A DNA stretch of 64,000 nt from Nannocystis sp. (GTDB taxonomy: Bacteria > Myxococcota_A > Polyangia > Nannocystales > Nannocystaceae): contig NZ_JADJNN010000005.1 of the NCBI RefSeq assembly GCF_016714285.1, forward strand, positions 62,001-126,000, in the 5' to 3' direction. Positions 44,601-50,975 of the stretch are shown piece after piece. Both the position numbers and the translations under genes were made by a program. The notes beneath the pieces were generated by a model. It was not told the origin of the DNA and made no database searches. It saw nothing but the letters and a program-made list of their open reading frames with translations. Positions within the stretch are counted from its first letter, which is position 1. Each line of letters starts with the position of its first letter.

Positions 44601-45941
44601 AGCGTCCACGCCGTCTTCGACGTCCTCGCCAGCGAGCCCGAGCGCCTGCCCGAGATCGAGACCGTCGTGCTCGGCTTCTTCAACCGCGTCGGCCGCACCC
44701 GCGCCCCCAACCCCGGCGAGGGCCTGGCCCGCCAGCGCCTCCTAACCCGCCTCGCCGTGCTCGAGCGCGACCGCCCCGACCACGCGATCCGCCTGCTCGA
44801 ACGCGCCGCCGAGCTCGACCCCCAGTCCCTCGACCTCGCCTCCCGCCGCCAGCTCGCGCAGCTCTACGAGGCCGCCGCGATCGAGGGCCCGCCGGTCCAC
44901 GTCAACGACGAGGCCCTCCTCGTCCTCGACCCCCTCGACGAGCGCAGCCTCGCCAGCGTCGCCCGCCGCTGCGTCGAACAGGGCGAGAGGGACCGCGCCC
45001 ACGCCCTCTACCAGGTCCTGCGACTGATCTCCCCCCAGCACCCCGACGCCGCCGCCTTCCTCGGCAAGAACGACCTCCAGCAGGTCAGCAACGGCAAGCT
45101 CGACGTGAACAGCGTCATCGACAAGCCGCCCGCCGGTGGCGGCGTGATCGCGGCCATGACCCAATTGTGGGAGGGCGCCGCCGAGCTCATCTGCGACGAG
45201 CTCCCGAAGCAGGACATCTCCGCCGCCGCCTGGATCGAGGCCGACAGCGACAAGGACACCCTGCTGTGGAAGGTCTGGACCGAGCTCGGCCACCAGCTCT
45301 CGACCCAGGGCATCCGCCTCGCCGACGCCGACATGATCCCCGGCATCGAGGTCGGCGACGGCTGGACGCAGGTCCGCGCCGCCCACCCGCCGATCATCGT
45401 CGTCGGCCCCGCCGCCCGCTCCGCCGAGCTCGCCCCCCGCCTGCGCTTTGTCCTCGGCCGGGCCCTCTTCGGCTCCCGCCCGGCCTCCGCGCCGATCCTC
45501 GGCCTCTCGCGCCAGCACAGCGCCGCCGTCCTGTCCGCCGCCCTCCAGGCCTTCCACCCCCGTCACACCCGCCGCACCCGCGTCCGCGACGACGCCGACC
45601 TCGCCACCCGCCTCGCCCAGACCTTCGCCCGCAAGCTCCCCATCCGCCTCGCCCGCCAGCTCAGCGCCCTGTTCAAGGAGCACGAGCTCGAGGGCTTCGA
45701 CAGCCGTGACTGGCGCGCCTGGGCCCACCGCAGCGGCCAGCGCGTCGGCCTCTCCCTCGCCCGCAACTTGGGCGTCGCCCTCGACATCCTCTCCCTCCCA
45801 CAGGACCCCAACGACCGCGCCCACGCCCTCAAGACCCGCACCGCCGACGACCCCGACCTCCGCGACCTCGTCGTGTTCGCCACCAGCCCCGCCTTCGCCG
45901 CCGCCCGCAAGGCCCTGGGCTTCGAGGTCCGCGGCCGCTGA
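35628..45941 (+). CDS. Giant TPR-repeat protein, 3,437 aa
   Basis: Starts at ATG 35628 (MDIAAAAPHTSSLKDLPAP); no signal peptide or membrane helix, so cytoplasmic unless exported otherwise. Nearly the whole length is TPR/solenoid helices (for example ATALLRKALELSPADRNASE, QRELTQ-like pairs throughout). Two low-complexity inserts interrupt it: four tandem ~43-residue units around RLTGEIILEP.ELAALRKP (about residues 1603-1750, followed by an acidic DDADDDDDE run), and repeats of PEPTTTFDVTDA (about 2480-2540). The last 280 residues form a separate compact domain (HRSGQRVGLSLARNLGVALD). Size and location beside a TolQR/AgmX/TPR cluster recall AgmK/GltI of Myxococcus. Four palindrome copies lie in frame inside it. 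Confidence 0.9.
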   Translation: MDIAAAAPHTSSLKDLPAPLPPPASGEPAELSAYRKSPGSDDAFLRARRALREAENWSALAALLVLHAAAIKDPAKVGELSFQAYELWNDRVKDRNQAAHALVRALQAQPENVRPFDLLRKLYEQLGAHAELATLLRWRIEHLRRHDRGAVPGALVELALLYEQQFCDIHEATALLRKALELSPADRNASEQLIRLHLSAGAWRKATDLMNAELARLDPQKDKARFAELHLRLARIEAQQVERIPAAALHLQAALKAGPDNIAALRAFGVLYLSSGKTSDDGLAKAADVFFRAAKLARAQNDERQALGLLRRTLALKPDHFEAGNSLAELLAAKERWMELDELYAAWLGYVSDADSYGLWLQRGELLESHLARREEARACFAAASRFEPPGGDAWRRLEALLRDLSDHHGFVGLVERWLEEEPSGAPTDRLLAAAKVAREELGDEERAAVFYFKVLEREPFNAEAFEGYKEHWRRKNNWSHLAELLLYQIDQAQQVSGPQSPLARPEFAENFAELAEVYERRLGDLGGALVAWNRLATAYPADWRPREQIARLDKRARMLDNMIVAQENELVRIHEPARRFEVMRRLTQAQRERMTDPQRTITLYHEMLALAPGDATTLKALAEMYERTGAYDQVIDLLRRQHDVTRSVSQRVVLLRRMAEIWQNELRQPRDALWACEQVLGYSQGDTEALHRMQSLCAELAEAAGEFDALARELQIVGEPAARIRALRRMVDVAERKLQDPQRTAQACHQLLAADPHNMEVLDKMIGVYEAIGRHEELANLLGKAAASAKTPPVRQLDYLMRLGNLAETTLGDHDLACSAFERVLRIHRDHRGAVEALTRIYRALGSWHGLAAALGNLQDMVDSDEEAIAIGWERSEVLADKLDNPAAAVRVLEALASGIAIGNRDVATRLLELYERAAQHDKLIRHAELLLLSCEDIAERRELYELIARGWLVHFQAQEKALASFHRFMAESPDDPDGLRIMGELQTLTGDHAGTLATLERRLEVSEDPAEQVVTLEQMAEVCEHGLGHAKRALQLLGRALGIAPGSRELKAKIEAFAETHRMWKDLLVVYAERFTEMGARGDARGQIEISLSASAAAEQRIGDVELSFAWAKKAYFVALRSGLDAAAVLDRLEGMAQKHSLWGQMLEVTEQELALQESSKSPSYGDYGTIALLLSASEIARERLLDPHRSLGFLQRAYRLRPDDEELARQIEATAEVNNLWPALIELHESRLARARTGLARFESCHAIAKVYERQLNSPEKAFTWLRRAWDELRAKDPSLAEEAMDLLVQLAERHGLWAQLAEHHRIVAGARASKNDPRSALASLVEAARIEHEKRGDLLAALRTLKQGVSHDPTTSLLPKIRELASTLDEQRAEGSPRVGALALLAALQQYVGAAVDPNAKINLLKQRAELREKQLGDAQGAMAEWLRVLQLHPGSDEARFELARLAERENLWHLVLLVPAWELAQKPGKKDQLRLLGQIADLYEQNLARPEYALRARIAAWRLNAASPADLPPRAPLQASAQAGARNLELGPQHSRLWKLAELVGNYDAAPPVRDPLLWPQLQPPELADQNLWHKLGLHPTTFAPLSARPSGDASDTTELPREHSGVVDLSDVEELDGARLTGEILLEPSELAALRKPREPSGLVDASDVEEIEELRLTGEIILEPHELAALRKPREHTGVVDASDVEELDDFEEARLTGEIILDPAELAALRKPREHTGVVDMDDIEEVEPRREQTNIVDLGELIDDADDDDDELLSTRPKPALPRPQPGANKPTQPPSRGRPGTTGKLTQATGPKGHGASAPAKPSKPATPAAPPAPSALSAAAAEAQRARVASVTAGLPQLPELSGPALASRPAAQSGWDELALAYATTPATSKPERAAVAAALARMWDEGAHQPEPALNHLEEALALTPDDLDLRARLEALAAREQRQDRLIDAYGRLLGELTVPEHIVGYGLRLADLYEKTGQLDRAEEQYQAVVSVAPRERDALRALARIHERSGRDREFVDASARLLDLEAPELDTDARVARTLALTHDLVTRVDRQVDATRRLEALARELPQHPQVHERLADLLVRQGLWNRAVEALKAAATSVPDPDFQLRALARVAAISEEQLAQVPQAIAAWQDIARRRLGDPEALAQLQRLYLKTEQYSLLLPIVDQRLARVGEHDRDSRIALLVVKARALQEGLGDEAAAMSTLETLAAEAPENDDVLLGLSRLVRRRGRLDEGLQLLRARLDAAVAASTNLSDETGTFDPAGEDMYPETAAPGFDPLPVDPFGPIPHTPGQPADPRSLAAARIVKIASAFADALEHEAHEPSSALAVVDEALATIPDLPATAAGRSTLVARKVALARAQNDPAALVDGLALLGLPDGLLEAATLARSKLGDPELAAQLYTRVLAIRIPGDPQQGKRLSAAIEGLVRLRIEAGDIDGADALMDAQLAELADTELRARILTEIGRTLLASSELAPTRSPEPSEATAEPTTTFDVSEPTTTFDATDAPEPTTTFDVTDAPEPTTTFDVTDAPEPTTTFDTNVVRPTPDDPETRPETRPETEAEVEEFADAEAIDDDDEPATLLPAAPRRPPPARPAPPARPELSSVTAVRSPDVTAVRRPDVTTVRRPEPATTVRGAPQGPRQDPRTATLQAARRRFEAALAADPDYAPARLSLGTVLFELGQLAEAEPVLEGVVEAFGLLRDQENLVGGLVLLARLFEQTDRSAEAYRRLSMALRHDPDNLEIRAAMARNRHAAGRWRDTLAAIDPIEQRLASGLELSPAQAELVSDLLLLAAECDIQLKQTERLAARYERAAALHPRGRKARAALAALCQESGRLAEAAEHTRALAELGDDPIEKGRTLLRAGMLFHEAAGAAAGAGDSDTSDETETGVGQALRTAAFECVQAGVALIADQPAPVLDRQQLEAAFWTAAPRHTGIALACLKRLLLHPDLKSTSRQAIVIEGSRIALQRGEPGDAERALALAKIAVETTPEAAASVHAVFDVLASEPERLPEIETVVLGFFNRVGRTRAPNPGEGLARQRLLTRLAVLERDRPDHAIRLLERAAELDPQSLDLASRRQLAQLYEAAAIEGPPVHVNDEALLVLDPLDERSLASVARRCVEQGERDRAHALYQVLRLISPQHPDAAAFLGKNDLQQVSNGKLDVNSVIDKPPAGGGVIAAMTQLWEGAAELICDELPKQDISAAAWIEADSDKDTLLWKVWTELGHQLSTQGIRLADADMIPGIEVGDGWTQVRAAHPPIIVVGPAARSAELAPRLRFVLGRALFGSRPASAPILGLSRQHSAAVLSAALQAFHPRHTRRTRVRDDADLATRLAQTFARKLPIRLARQLSALFKEHELEGFDSRDWRAWAHRSGQRVGLSLARNLGVALDILSLPQDPNDRAHALKTRTADDPDLRDLVVFATSPAFAAARKALGFEVRGR
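41021..41040. repeat. Dispersed palindrome copy
   Basis: GACAGGTCCCAAGGGACATG: core GGTCCC-AA-GGGAC. In frame in a low-complexity linker of the giant TPR gene. Confidence 0.55.
42373..42392. repeat. Dispersed palindrome copy
   Basis: ACCTGTCCGATGAGACAGGT: perfect 7-bp arms ACCTGTC/GACAGGT. In frame in the giant TPR gene (encodes NLSDETGT). A half copy follows at 42413-42432. Confidence 0.65.
43629..43644. repeat. Dispersed palindrome copy, perfect core
   Basis: CTGTCCC-TC-GGGACAG: perfect 7-bp arms with a 2-base centre. In frame in the giant TPR gene (encodes LSLGT). Confidence 0.7.
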
Positions 45942-45973
45942 AGGCCGGGCAATGAATTGGCGAGTCCCTTCGG

Positions 45974-45991
45974 ACCTGTCCGAAGAGACAT
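45974..45991. repeat. Dispersed palindrome copy
   Basis: ACCTGTCCGAAGAGACAT, an intergenic copy 32 bp after the giant TPR stop codon; could also act as a weak terminator hairpin. Confidence 0.5.
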
Positions 45992-46078
45992 CCCATATTC
46001 ACCGCGTGGCGCCACGCGTTCGACCGATTCACTCGATACGTCGATGCGCAATGCGAGCAACAGCGCTCGCCCGCGACC

Positions 46079-46255
46079 CTACGTGCCGCCTCCAGTGGAG
46101 TCGACCACCTGGATGTCGTTCGGCCCCGTCCCGGCATCGATCCCCAGCGCCACCAGCGTGTCGTCACACAGCTGCGCGCTCATGCCTTGCCCGTCGCAGC
46201 TCAGGCACACGTTGCCCGGCTCGACCGTACAACCTGGCACCGCGCTCAACCCCGC
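46079..46255 (-). pseudogene. 3' fragment of a linker-lipoprotein gene
   Basis: The minus strand encodes AGLSAVPGCTVEPGNVCLSC then DGQGMSAQLCDDTLVALG and a further 20 residues to a TAG at 46079. The first 35 residues are almost identical to the C-terminus of the intact lipoprotein at 48041-48724 (AGLTAVPGCTVEPGNVCLSC). There is no start or signal for this fragment: similarity begins right at the stop codon of the PrsW gene. It is therefore a remnant left by recombination or by insertion of the PrsW/RDD pair. Confidence 0.7.
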
Positions 46256-46260
46256 GCGAC

Positions 46261-47139
46261 CTACTCCGCCGATCCATCGATGCGCACACCGCAACTCGCG
46301 CAATATTCGGACAACGCCTCGAGCCGCGTCTTGCAGCCGCCGCAACGGCGCTCGAGGTCCCGCGCGAGCGCCCCTCCGCAGTGCGAGCAGAAGCGCTTGC
46401 CCGCGACACACGACGCCTTGCATTGCGTGCACTCGACCCGCGGCGCCAGGGTCCGCCCGCGGTGGATCGACGCCCGGTTCGCGCGCATCAGCAGCGTCAC
46501 GAACCCCGCCCCCGCCGCGATGAAGACCAACACGGCCAGTGGGGCCTGGTCGATGAAGAGGAACACATCGAACAGCCCGTGCGCCATGATCGCCGCGATG
46601 ACGCCCAGCGTCGCATAACCGCGGACCCGATCGCCGGCCAACCGGGCCCGCCGGTCCGCGCCGAGCCCGTAGCCCCATAGCGCCGAGAAGAACACGTGTC
46701 CCAGCGTCGAGAACAGCGCCCGCCCGACGATCACCTCGGGCCCGACCTCGAGCATGTACTTGACGTTCTCGATCGACGCGAAGCCGAGCGCCACCGCCGA
46801 CGCGTAGATCATCCCGCGCAACGGCTCATCAAAATACGGTGAGTCGAACAGGCTCAGGCGCACGACCACGAATTTGCCGAACTCCTCGACCAGCCCCGCG
46901 ACCACGAACGCGAGGAAGGCCGCCTCGCCCAGCGACATGCGCGCGCCGACCCCCCGCGCGCCCGCGCCTTGCACGATCATCTCGACCACGACCACCGGAA
47001 TCGCCACCGCCACACCCAGCAGGAAGGTGCGGATCACCAGCGCCGCCGGGTCCGGCCGCTGGCGGTTGCTGCGACCGATCATCCACAGCCAGAAGAAGCC
47101 GGGCGCAAAACCGAGGGCGAGCACTTGCAGCGGATCCAC
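46261..47139 (-). CDS. PrsW-family membrane protease with C-terminal zinc ribbons
   Basis: 292 aa from GTG 47139. Seven to eight membrane segments carry the PrsW signatures: two adjacent acidic residues in VAGLVEEFGKF, a Glu in ASIENVKYM, a His in STLGHVFFSALWGYG and a second in AHGLFDVFLF. PrsW relatives cleave anti-sigma factors or other membrane proteins within the inner membrane. The C-terminal 65 residues add two zinc-ribbon motifs (CTQC...CSHCGG and CGGC...CASCG) on the cytoplasmic side. It lies 4 bp after the RDD/zinc-ribbon gene, so they form a pair. Confidence 0.88.
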   Translation of the reverse strand: MDPLQVLALGFAPGFFWLWMIGRSNRQRPDPAALVIRTFLLGVAVAIPVVVVEMIVQGAGARGVGARMSLGEAAFLAFVVAGLVEEFGKFVVVRLSLFDSPYFDEPLRGMIYASAVALGFASIENVKYMLEVGPEVIVGRALFSTLGHVFFSALWGYGLGADRRARLAGDRVRGYATLGVIAAIMAHGLFDVFLFIDQAPLAVLVFIAAGAGFVTLLMRANRASIHRGRTLAPRVECTQCKASCVAGKRFCSHCGGALARDLERRCGGCKTRLEALSEYCASCGVRIDGSAE

Positions 47140-47143
47140 GGCC

Positions 47144-47953
47144 TCACTCCGGCTTCAGGTAGACCACGCGGGTGTCGCAGAGATAATCGTGCCACCCGCG
47201 CTTCGACGGCGACAGCGCGACCCAGAGATAGCCGAGGCACAGCGGAAGCGCCGACACGAAGCCGGCGAGGCTGCGACCCAGCGCGAGGCCGTACGGCACC
47301 TTCCCGCCGTCGCTGTGCCGCACGATCCGCAGGCCGAGCACCAGCTTGCCCACCGTGCCACCCCACGCCCCGACCATGATCATCGCATAGAGCGAGGTGA
47401 GGGCGATGTCGAGTGTAAACTCCGGGAGCGCCAGAAGCAGCGCGTCGACCGGCGCCATCCGCTCGAAGTCCACATCCGGAAAGCCGAGCCGGTCCGCGAG
47501 GAGAAGCTGCAATCCGAACATCAAGATCCCGTCGATCAGCGACGCGACCACCCGGATCCAGAACCCCGCCGGACCGCCGAATAACGGCACCGTGCTGGTC
47601 GCCGGCAGCCCGACCCCACAGTCCGCGCAAAACGCCGCCGCCGCCGCGTTGAAGCGATGACAGCCCGGACATATCTTGCGCCCGCGCGTCGCCGACTCGC
47701 CCGCCCCCGGCATCGAGGCGCCGGCCGCCACCGGTGGCTGCGCGTGCGCAGGGCCTGGCGCCGCCCCGAAGTCGCGCACCGCCGCGGGCTCCGCGACCGG
47801 AACCATCGCCGCTGCCTCTCCGCTCGGTCGCGGGGCCTGAGCTTCGACGGCGGTGATACTGGTGCCGCAACGATTACAGAAGCGAGCGATCTCCGGATTG
47901 AGCCCGCCGCATTTTGGACACTTGATCCGACTCGAGGCCGGCGACGCATTCAT
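47144..47953 (-). CDS. RDD-family membrane protein with two N-terminal zinc ribbons
   Basis: 269 aa from ATG 47953. The N-terminus has two CxxC...CxxC zinc ribbons (KCPKCGGLNPEIARFCNRCG and CPGCHRFNAAAAAFCADCG) separated by a Pro/Ala linker. The C-terminal RDD domain has three membrane helices with the Arg and Asp residues of the family (FWIRVVASLIDGILMFGLQ, GGTVGKLVLGLRIVRHSDGG, GWHDYLCDTRVVYL). RDD proteins are small transport-related membrane proteins of uncertain function. Shared zinc ribbons with the PrsW neighbour suggest interaction between them. Confidence 0.9.
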   Translation of the reverse strand: MNASPASSRIKCPKCGGLNPEIARFCNRCGTSITAVEAQAPRPSGEAAAMVPVAEPAAVRDFGAAPGPAHAQPPVAAGASMPGAGESATRGRKICPGCHRFNAAAAAFCADCGVGLPATSTVPLFGGPAGFWIRVVASLIDGILMFGLQLLLADRLGFPDVDFERMAPVDALLLALPEFTLDIALTSLYAMIMVGAWGGTVGKLVLGLRIVRHSDGGKVPYGLALGRSLAGFVSALPLCLGYLWVALSPSKRGWHDYLCDTRVVYLKPE

Positions 47954-48040
47954 CGCGCCACTCTAGCGGGGGGGCCCACAATCGACAACTGCGCGGCCGT
48001 TCCCGGAAGCCCACAGGAACACCGTTTATCTGGTTTCACC

Positions 48041-48724
48041 TCACTCCGGCCCGCACACCTGCGCGCTCATGCCTTGCCCGTCGCAGCTCAGGCACACATT
48101 CCCCGGCTCGACCGTGCAGCCCGGCACCGCCGTCAGGCCCGCGCAGCTCGAGCTGCTGACCACCGGCCCGCAGCCGCCCCCGCCGCACGGATCGCCGTCG
48201 AAGAACAGGCTGCTGATCGCGTACGAGCGGGCCGCCTGCCCGACGTAGGCCTGGCCCACCTCGCTGTCGATCCCCTGCAAGATCGTGATCAGCTTGAACG
48301 GCTGCTGCCCGCTCGCAGCCGCCAGCGCGCAGGCCTGCGCCGCCTGCCACGCCTCGACCGTGTCGTTCCACGGGTCGACCAGGCCGCAGTCCTCGAAGGC
48401 CCCGAGCTGCCCCGCCAGCGTGCAGGCCTCGTGCTCGAGCGAGCACAGCACCTCGCCCGTCGTCCCCGTCGCCTCGCTCGCGCCGCTCGTCGCCTCACTC
48501 GTGCTGCTCGCCGCGCTGGTCCCCGTCGCGCTCGCGCTGCCAGAACCACTCGTCGCGTCCTCGCCGGTCGTCGGCGCACCGCCCCCGGTCTCGCTCGCCG
48601 AGTCGCTCCCGCTCGTGCTCGCCGACCCCGTGCTGTCCCCCGGCGTGCTCCCGCACGCCAGCAGCCCGCCGCAGACGACGCCCCATGAAATTGTCCGCAC
48701 CCTCTGAATCGTAAACAAAGCCAT
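48041..48724 (-). CDS. Putative lipoprotein with Ser/Thr/Gly linker
   Basis: 227 aa from ATG 48724. Signal with lipobox LLACG (VRTISWGVVCGGLLACGST), about 75 residues of Ser/Thr/Ala/Gly linker, then a helical and cysteine-rich domain (CSLEHEACTLAGQLGAFEDC; VSSSSCAGLTAVPGC; NVCLSCDGQGMSAQVC). No family recognised. A near-identical C-terminal fragment lies at 46079-46255 on the other side of the PrsW/RDD pair. Confidence 0.75.
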   Translation of the reverse strand: MALFTIQRVRTISWGVVCGGLLACGSTPGDSTGSASTSGSDSASETGGGAPTTGEDATSGSGSASATGTSAASSTSEATSGASEATGTTGEVLCSLEHEACTLAGQLGAFEDCGLVDPWNDTVEAWQAAQACALAAASGQQPFKLITILQGIDSEVGQAYVGQAARSYAISSLFFDGDPCGGGGCGPVVSSSSCAGLTAVPGCTVEPGNVCLSCDGQGMSAQVCGPE

Positions 48725-48768
48725 GCCCGAGCATACCCGTCCGCGTCGCCGCCGTGCTCGCGAGTCGA

Positions 48769-50250
48769 TCACCCGGCCCGACGCAGCGCCGCGACCACCC
48801 GCCACCCCGCCACCCCCCCGACCACCCCAACCACCACGAAACAAGCCAGCAGCCCCGGGTGCCCGAGCCGCGCCAGCAGCACCGCCCCGACCGCCAGCAC
48901 ATCCAGCTTGATCGCGAAGAACCCGACGATCGGGCTCGCCCACGCCTCCCAGTGCGACACCGGCATCACCCCGCGCGACCCGACCCGCGGGTCCGCGACC
49001 AGCAGCCACATCCACTCGAAGATCGAGTGCAGCGCCAGGTGCAGCGACAGCAGCGTGCCGAGCCCGAGCCCGCCCCAGAAAGCCCCGCGTCGCCACGGCC
49101 GCCAGCCCGGCAGGCGCTCGATCGTCGCGGCGAAGCCCAGCATCGCCAGCGGGATCACCGGCACCAGATGCCGCGGCCCCACGCCCCACCCGCCGAACCA
49201 GTCGCTGCGCGTCGAGATCGCCAGCCAGCGCAGCCCGATCGTCGCGACCGCGAACCAGAACGCCGCCGGCGCCCGCCGCCGCAGCGCACCCCACCCAAAC
49301 AGCCCCAGCAGCAGCGCCGGCGAGTACAGCAGCAGCGAGCGCCCCGGCGCCACCAGCTGCGCCCAGAGCCCCTCCCACGGCGCAACGAACTCGCTGTAGT
49401 ACCCGAAGCGCCCGGTCTCCAGCGCGTCCCCGAAGCGCAGGTACTGCCCGAGCAGCAACAACCCTGCCCCCAGCGAAAACAACAGCGCCGCCCCCACGAG
49501 CCCGCGTCGTCGCCACCCGCCCGTCAGCACCGCATGTCCCAGGAGACAGGGCGCAAAGACCAGGTTGAGCGCGTGCACGTGCAGCGAGAAGCCCGCGATC
49601 GCCCCGCCCAGCCACAACCAGCGCCGCCCACCCGACTGCCAGCGCGTCACACAGTACGCCGCGCCCACCAGGCACAGCCCGCTCAGCGGCTCGCTCAGGA
49701 AGGTCCGGCTGTACGCCCACGCCGAGGTCGCGAACGCGTAGGCCAGCCCGGTCCACAGCGCCGTGCGCCCCGCGAAGCCGAGCGCCGCCAGCCACAGCGT
49801 CAGCAGCCACGCCGTCGCCGCCGTCACCAGGCAGTTGGTGAGGCTCACCACCAGCCGCGTCCAGTCACCCCGCGGCTCGCGACGATGAAACACGAAGTGG
49901 TCCGACCGCACCGCGTGGGCCCAGGTCGCCGGCACCACCCCGGCCGTCGCGCTCGCCAGGCCGTAGGCCGGCAGCGCAACCAGCGAGAGCCCGTGCCCGA
50001 AGAAGCCGTAGCGCTGCCCCTGCGGCCCCGCCGACCACCCGAAGGTCCCGGTGGGTCGGTCCCGCGGCTCGCCCGTGCGCCGTGGGATCCCCGGGATGTC
50101 CAGGTCACCGTCGTCCCACAGGCTCGCCGCCGTCTGGAAAACGATCTCGTCGTCCGGGAACTCGATCCTCCCCGGCGCGGTCCACAGATAAACAGCAGCG
50201 GCGAGGACGCCCAGCGCCCTCGCCCCGTGTACGCGCTCCGTCGTCGCCAC
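48769..50250 (-). CDS. Multi-pass membrane protein, GT-C-type glycosyltransferase-like
   Basis: 493 aa if GTG 50250 is used (an upstream GTG at 50295 would overlap the preceding gene by 29 bp). About eleven hydrophobic segments. The first extracytoplasmic loop has an acidic motif, RIEFPDDEIVFQTAASLWDD, in the position of the catalytic acidic residues of GT-C glycosyltransferases of the PMT/ArnT type, and the loop HAVRSDHFVFHRREP follows. It probably transfers sugar from a polyprenyl carrier on the periplasmic side; substrate unknown. A palindrome copy lies in frame at 49533-49550. Confidence 0.7.
   Translation of the reverse strand: MATTERVHGARALGVLAAAVYLWTAPGRIEFPDDEIVFQTAASLWDDGDLDIPGIPRRTGEPRDRPTGTFGWSAGPQGQRYGFFGHGLSLVALPAYGLASATAGVVPATWAHAVRSDHFVFHRREPRGDWTRLVVSLTNCLVTAATAWLLTLWLAALGFAGRTALWTGLAYAFATSAWAYSRTFLSEPLSGLCLVGAAYCVTRWQSGGRRWLWLGGAIAGFSLHVHALNLVFAPCLLGHAVLTGGWRRRGLVGAALLFSLGAGLLLLGQYLRFGDALETGRFGYYSEFVAPWEGLWAQLVAPGRSLLLYSPALLLGLFGWGALRRRAPAAFWFAVATIGLRWLAISTRSDWFGGWGVGPRHLVPVIPLAMLGFAATIERLPGWRPWRRGAFWGGLGLGTLLSLHLALHSIFEWMWLLVADPRVGSRGVMPVSHWEAWASPIVGFFAIKLDVLAVGAVLLARLGHPGLLACFVVVGVVGGVAGWRVVAALRRAG
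49533..49550. repeat. Dispersed palindrome copy
   Basis: CATGTCCCAGGAGACAGG, in frame within the GT-C-like gene in a cytoplasmic or periplasmic loop. Confidence 0.5.
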
Positions 50251-50266
50251 GCGTCGCTTTGGGCGC

Positions 50267-50773
50267 TCAGCCCGAGGTGCCGCCGCCACCCTCACACAGC
50301 TGCGTGTCGAAGGTGCAGGTCACCGGGTCACACTGCAGCGTGCCGCCCGCGTTGCCGAGCGCCTCACAGGTGAACCCGTTGAGGTTCTGCCCGTCGCACT
50401 GCTCGTTGCCGTCGATCGCCCCGTTGCCGCACATCGCCCCGTTGGTCGGGTCGGTCGTCTGGTTGGTCGGGTCGCTGCTCGACGAGTCCGGGCCCGTGGT
50501 CTCGGGCACCCCAGACGTCGACGCCGCCGCCGTCGTCTCCGCCGAGCTGCTCGACTCGCCGTTCGAGTTCGAGTTCGTACCCGCGGTCGTCGGCGAGTCC
50601 GTCGTCTCCGCCGAGGTGCTCGCGCCCGACGTGCCCCCGCTGCTCGCACTACCCGCCGACTGCGATCCCCCCGAGAGCCCGGTCCCGCCCATCTCGTCGT
50701 CGCCACACGCGACGCCCAGTAGGCCCATCGTCGCAACGAGTGCACTTACACGGAGAAGGCTCAGAGAGGTCAT
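50267..50773 (-). CDS. Putative lipoprotein with Cys-rich repeat
   Basis: 168 aa from ATG 50773. Signal TSLSLLRVSALVATMGLLG with lipobox GVACG, about 90 residues of Ser/Thr/Gly/Asn linker, then a single DUF4215/Myxococcus-type cysteine-rich repeat (CGNGAIDGNEQCDGQNLNGF, then TCEALGNAGGTLQC and TFDTQLC). Such repeats are found on myxobacterial surface proteins. It ends 16 bp before the GTG of the next gene and is divergent from the Nma111-like protease gene. Confidence 0.8.
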   Translation of the reverse strand: MTSLSLLRVSALVATMGLLGVACGDDEMGGTGLSGGSQSAGSASSGGTSGASTSAETTDSPTTAGTNSNSNGESSSSAETTAAASTSGVPETTGPDSSSSDPTNQTTDPTNGAMCGNGAIDGNEQCDGQNLNGFTCEALGNAGGTLQCDPVTCTFDTQLCEGGGGTSG

Positions 50774-50837
50774 GTCGCCCTTTTCCCCCCGCAGGCCAAA
50801 CCGGTCAAGCAAAAAGCCGCGCGCGTCCGATCGGGGA

Positions 50838-50855
50838 TGACCGAGAGCTCGGTCA
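50838..50855. promoter_or_regulatory. Perfect 18-bp palindrome in a divergent promoter region
   Basis: TGACCGAG-AG-CTCGGTCA: perfect 8-bp arms, 65 bp upstream of the lipoprotein start at 50773 and 217 bp upstream of the protease start at 51072. A typical size for a dimeric-regulator operator; no regulator is identified. Confidence 0.45.
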
Positions 50856-50902
50856 CGATCCGGTCACCCTTCGAAACACCGTTACGGGCCGTCGCTGGCC
50901 CT

Positions 50903-50975
50903 CGCTAGGGGCCCTCGCCAGGGGCCCTCGCCAGGGGCCCTCGCCAGGGGCCCTCGCCAGGGGCCCTCGCTGGCC
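50903..50975. repeat. 13-bp tandem repeat, about six units
   Basis: Tandem GGGGCCCTCGCCA units, five almost exact, flanked by degenerate units (GGCCCTCGCT). Each unit contains the palindrome GGGGCCC. Located between the divergent lipoprotein and protease genes. Confidence 0.8.

Noticed and set aside
35535..44609. A minus-strand open frame of 3,024 codons opposite the giant TPR gene
   Set aside because: It is a shadow caused by GC-rich third positions: composition is Gly/Val/Leu/Ala/Glu-rich without family motifs, its codon bias is wrong, and the plus strand holds clear TPR repeats.
45957..46523. Plus-strand frame between the giant TPR gene and the PrsW gene
   Set aside because: Pro/Arg/Ser/Thr-rich, no ribosome-binding site, and it runs antisense to the zinc ribbons of PrsW and the lipoprotein fragment.
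50903..50975. Possible CRISPR array
   Set aside because: The 13-bp units are directly adjacent with no spacers, so this is a simple tandem repeat. No cas genes are present in the window.
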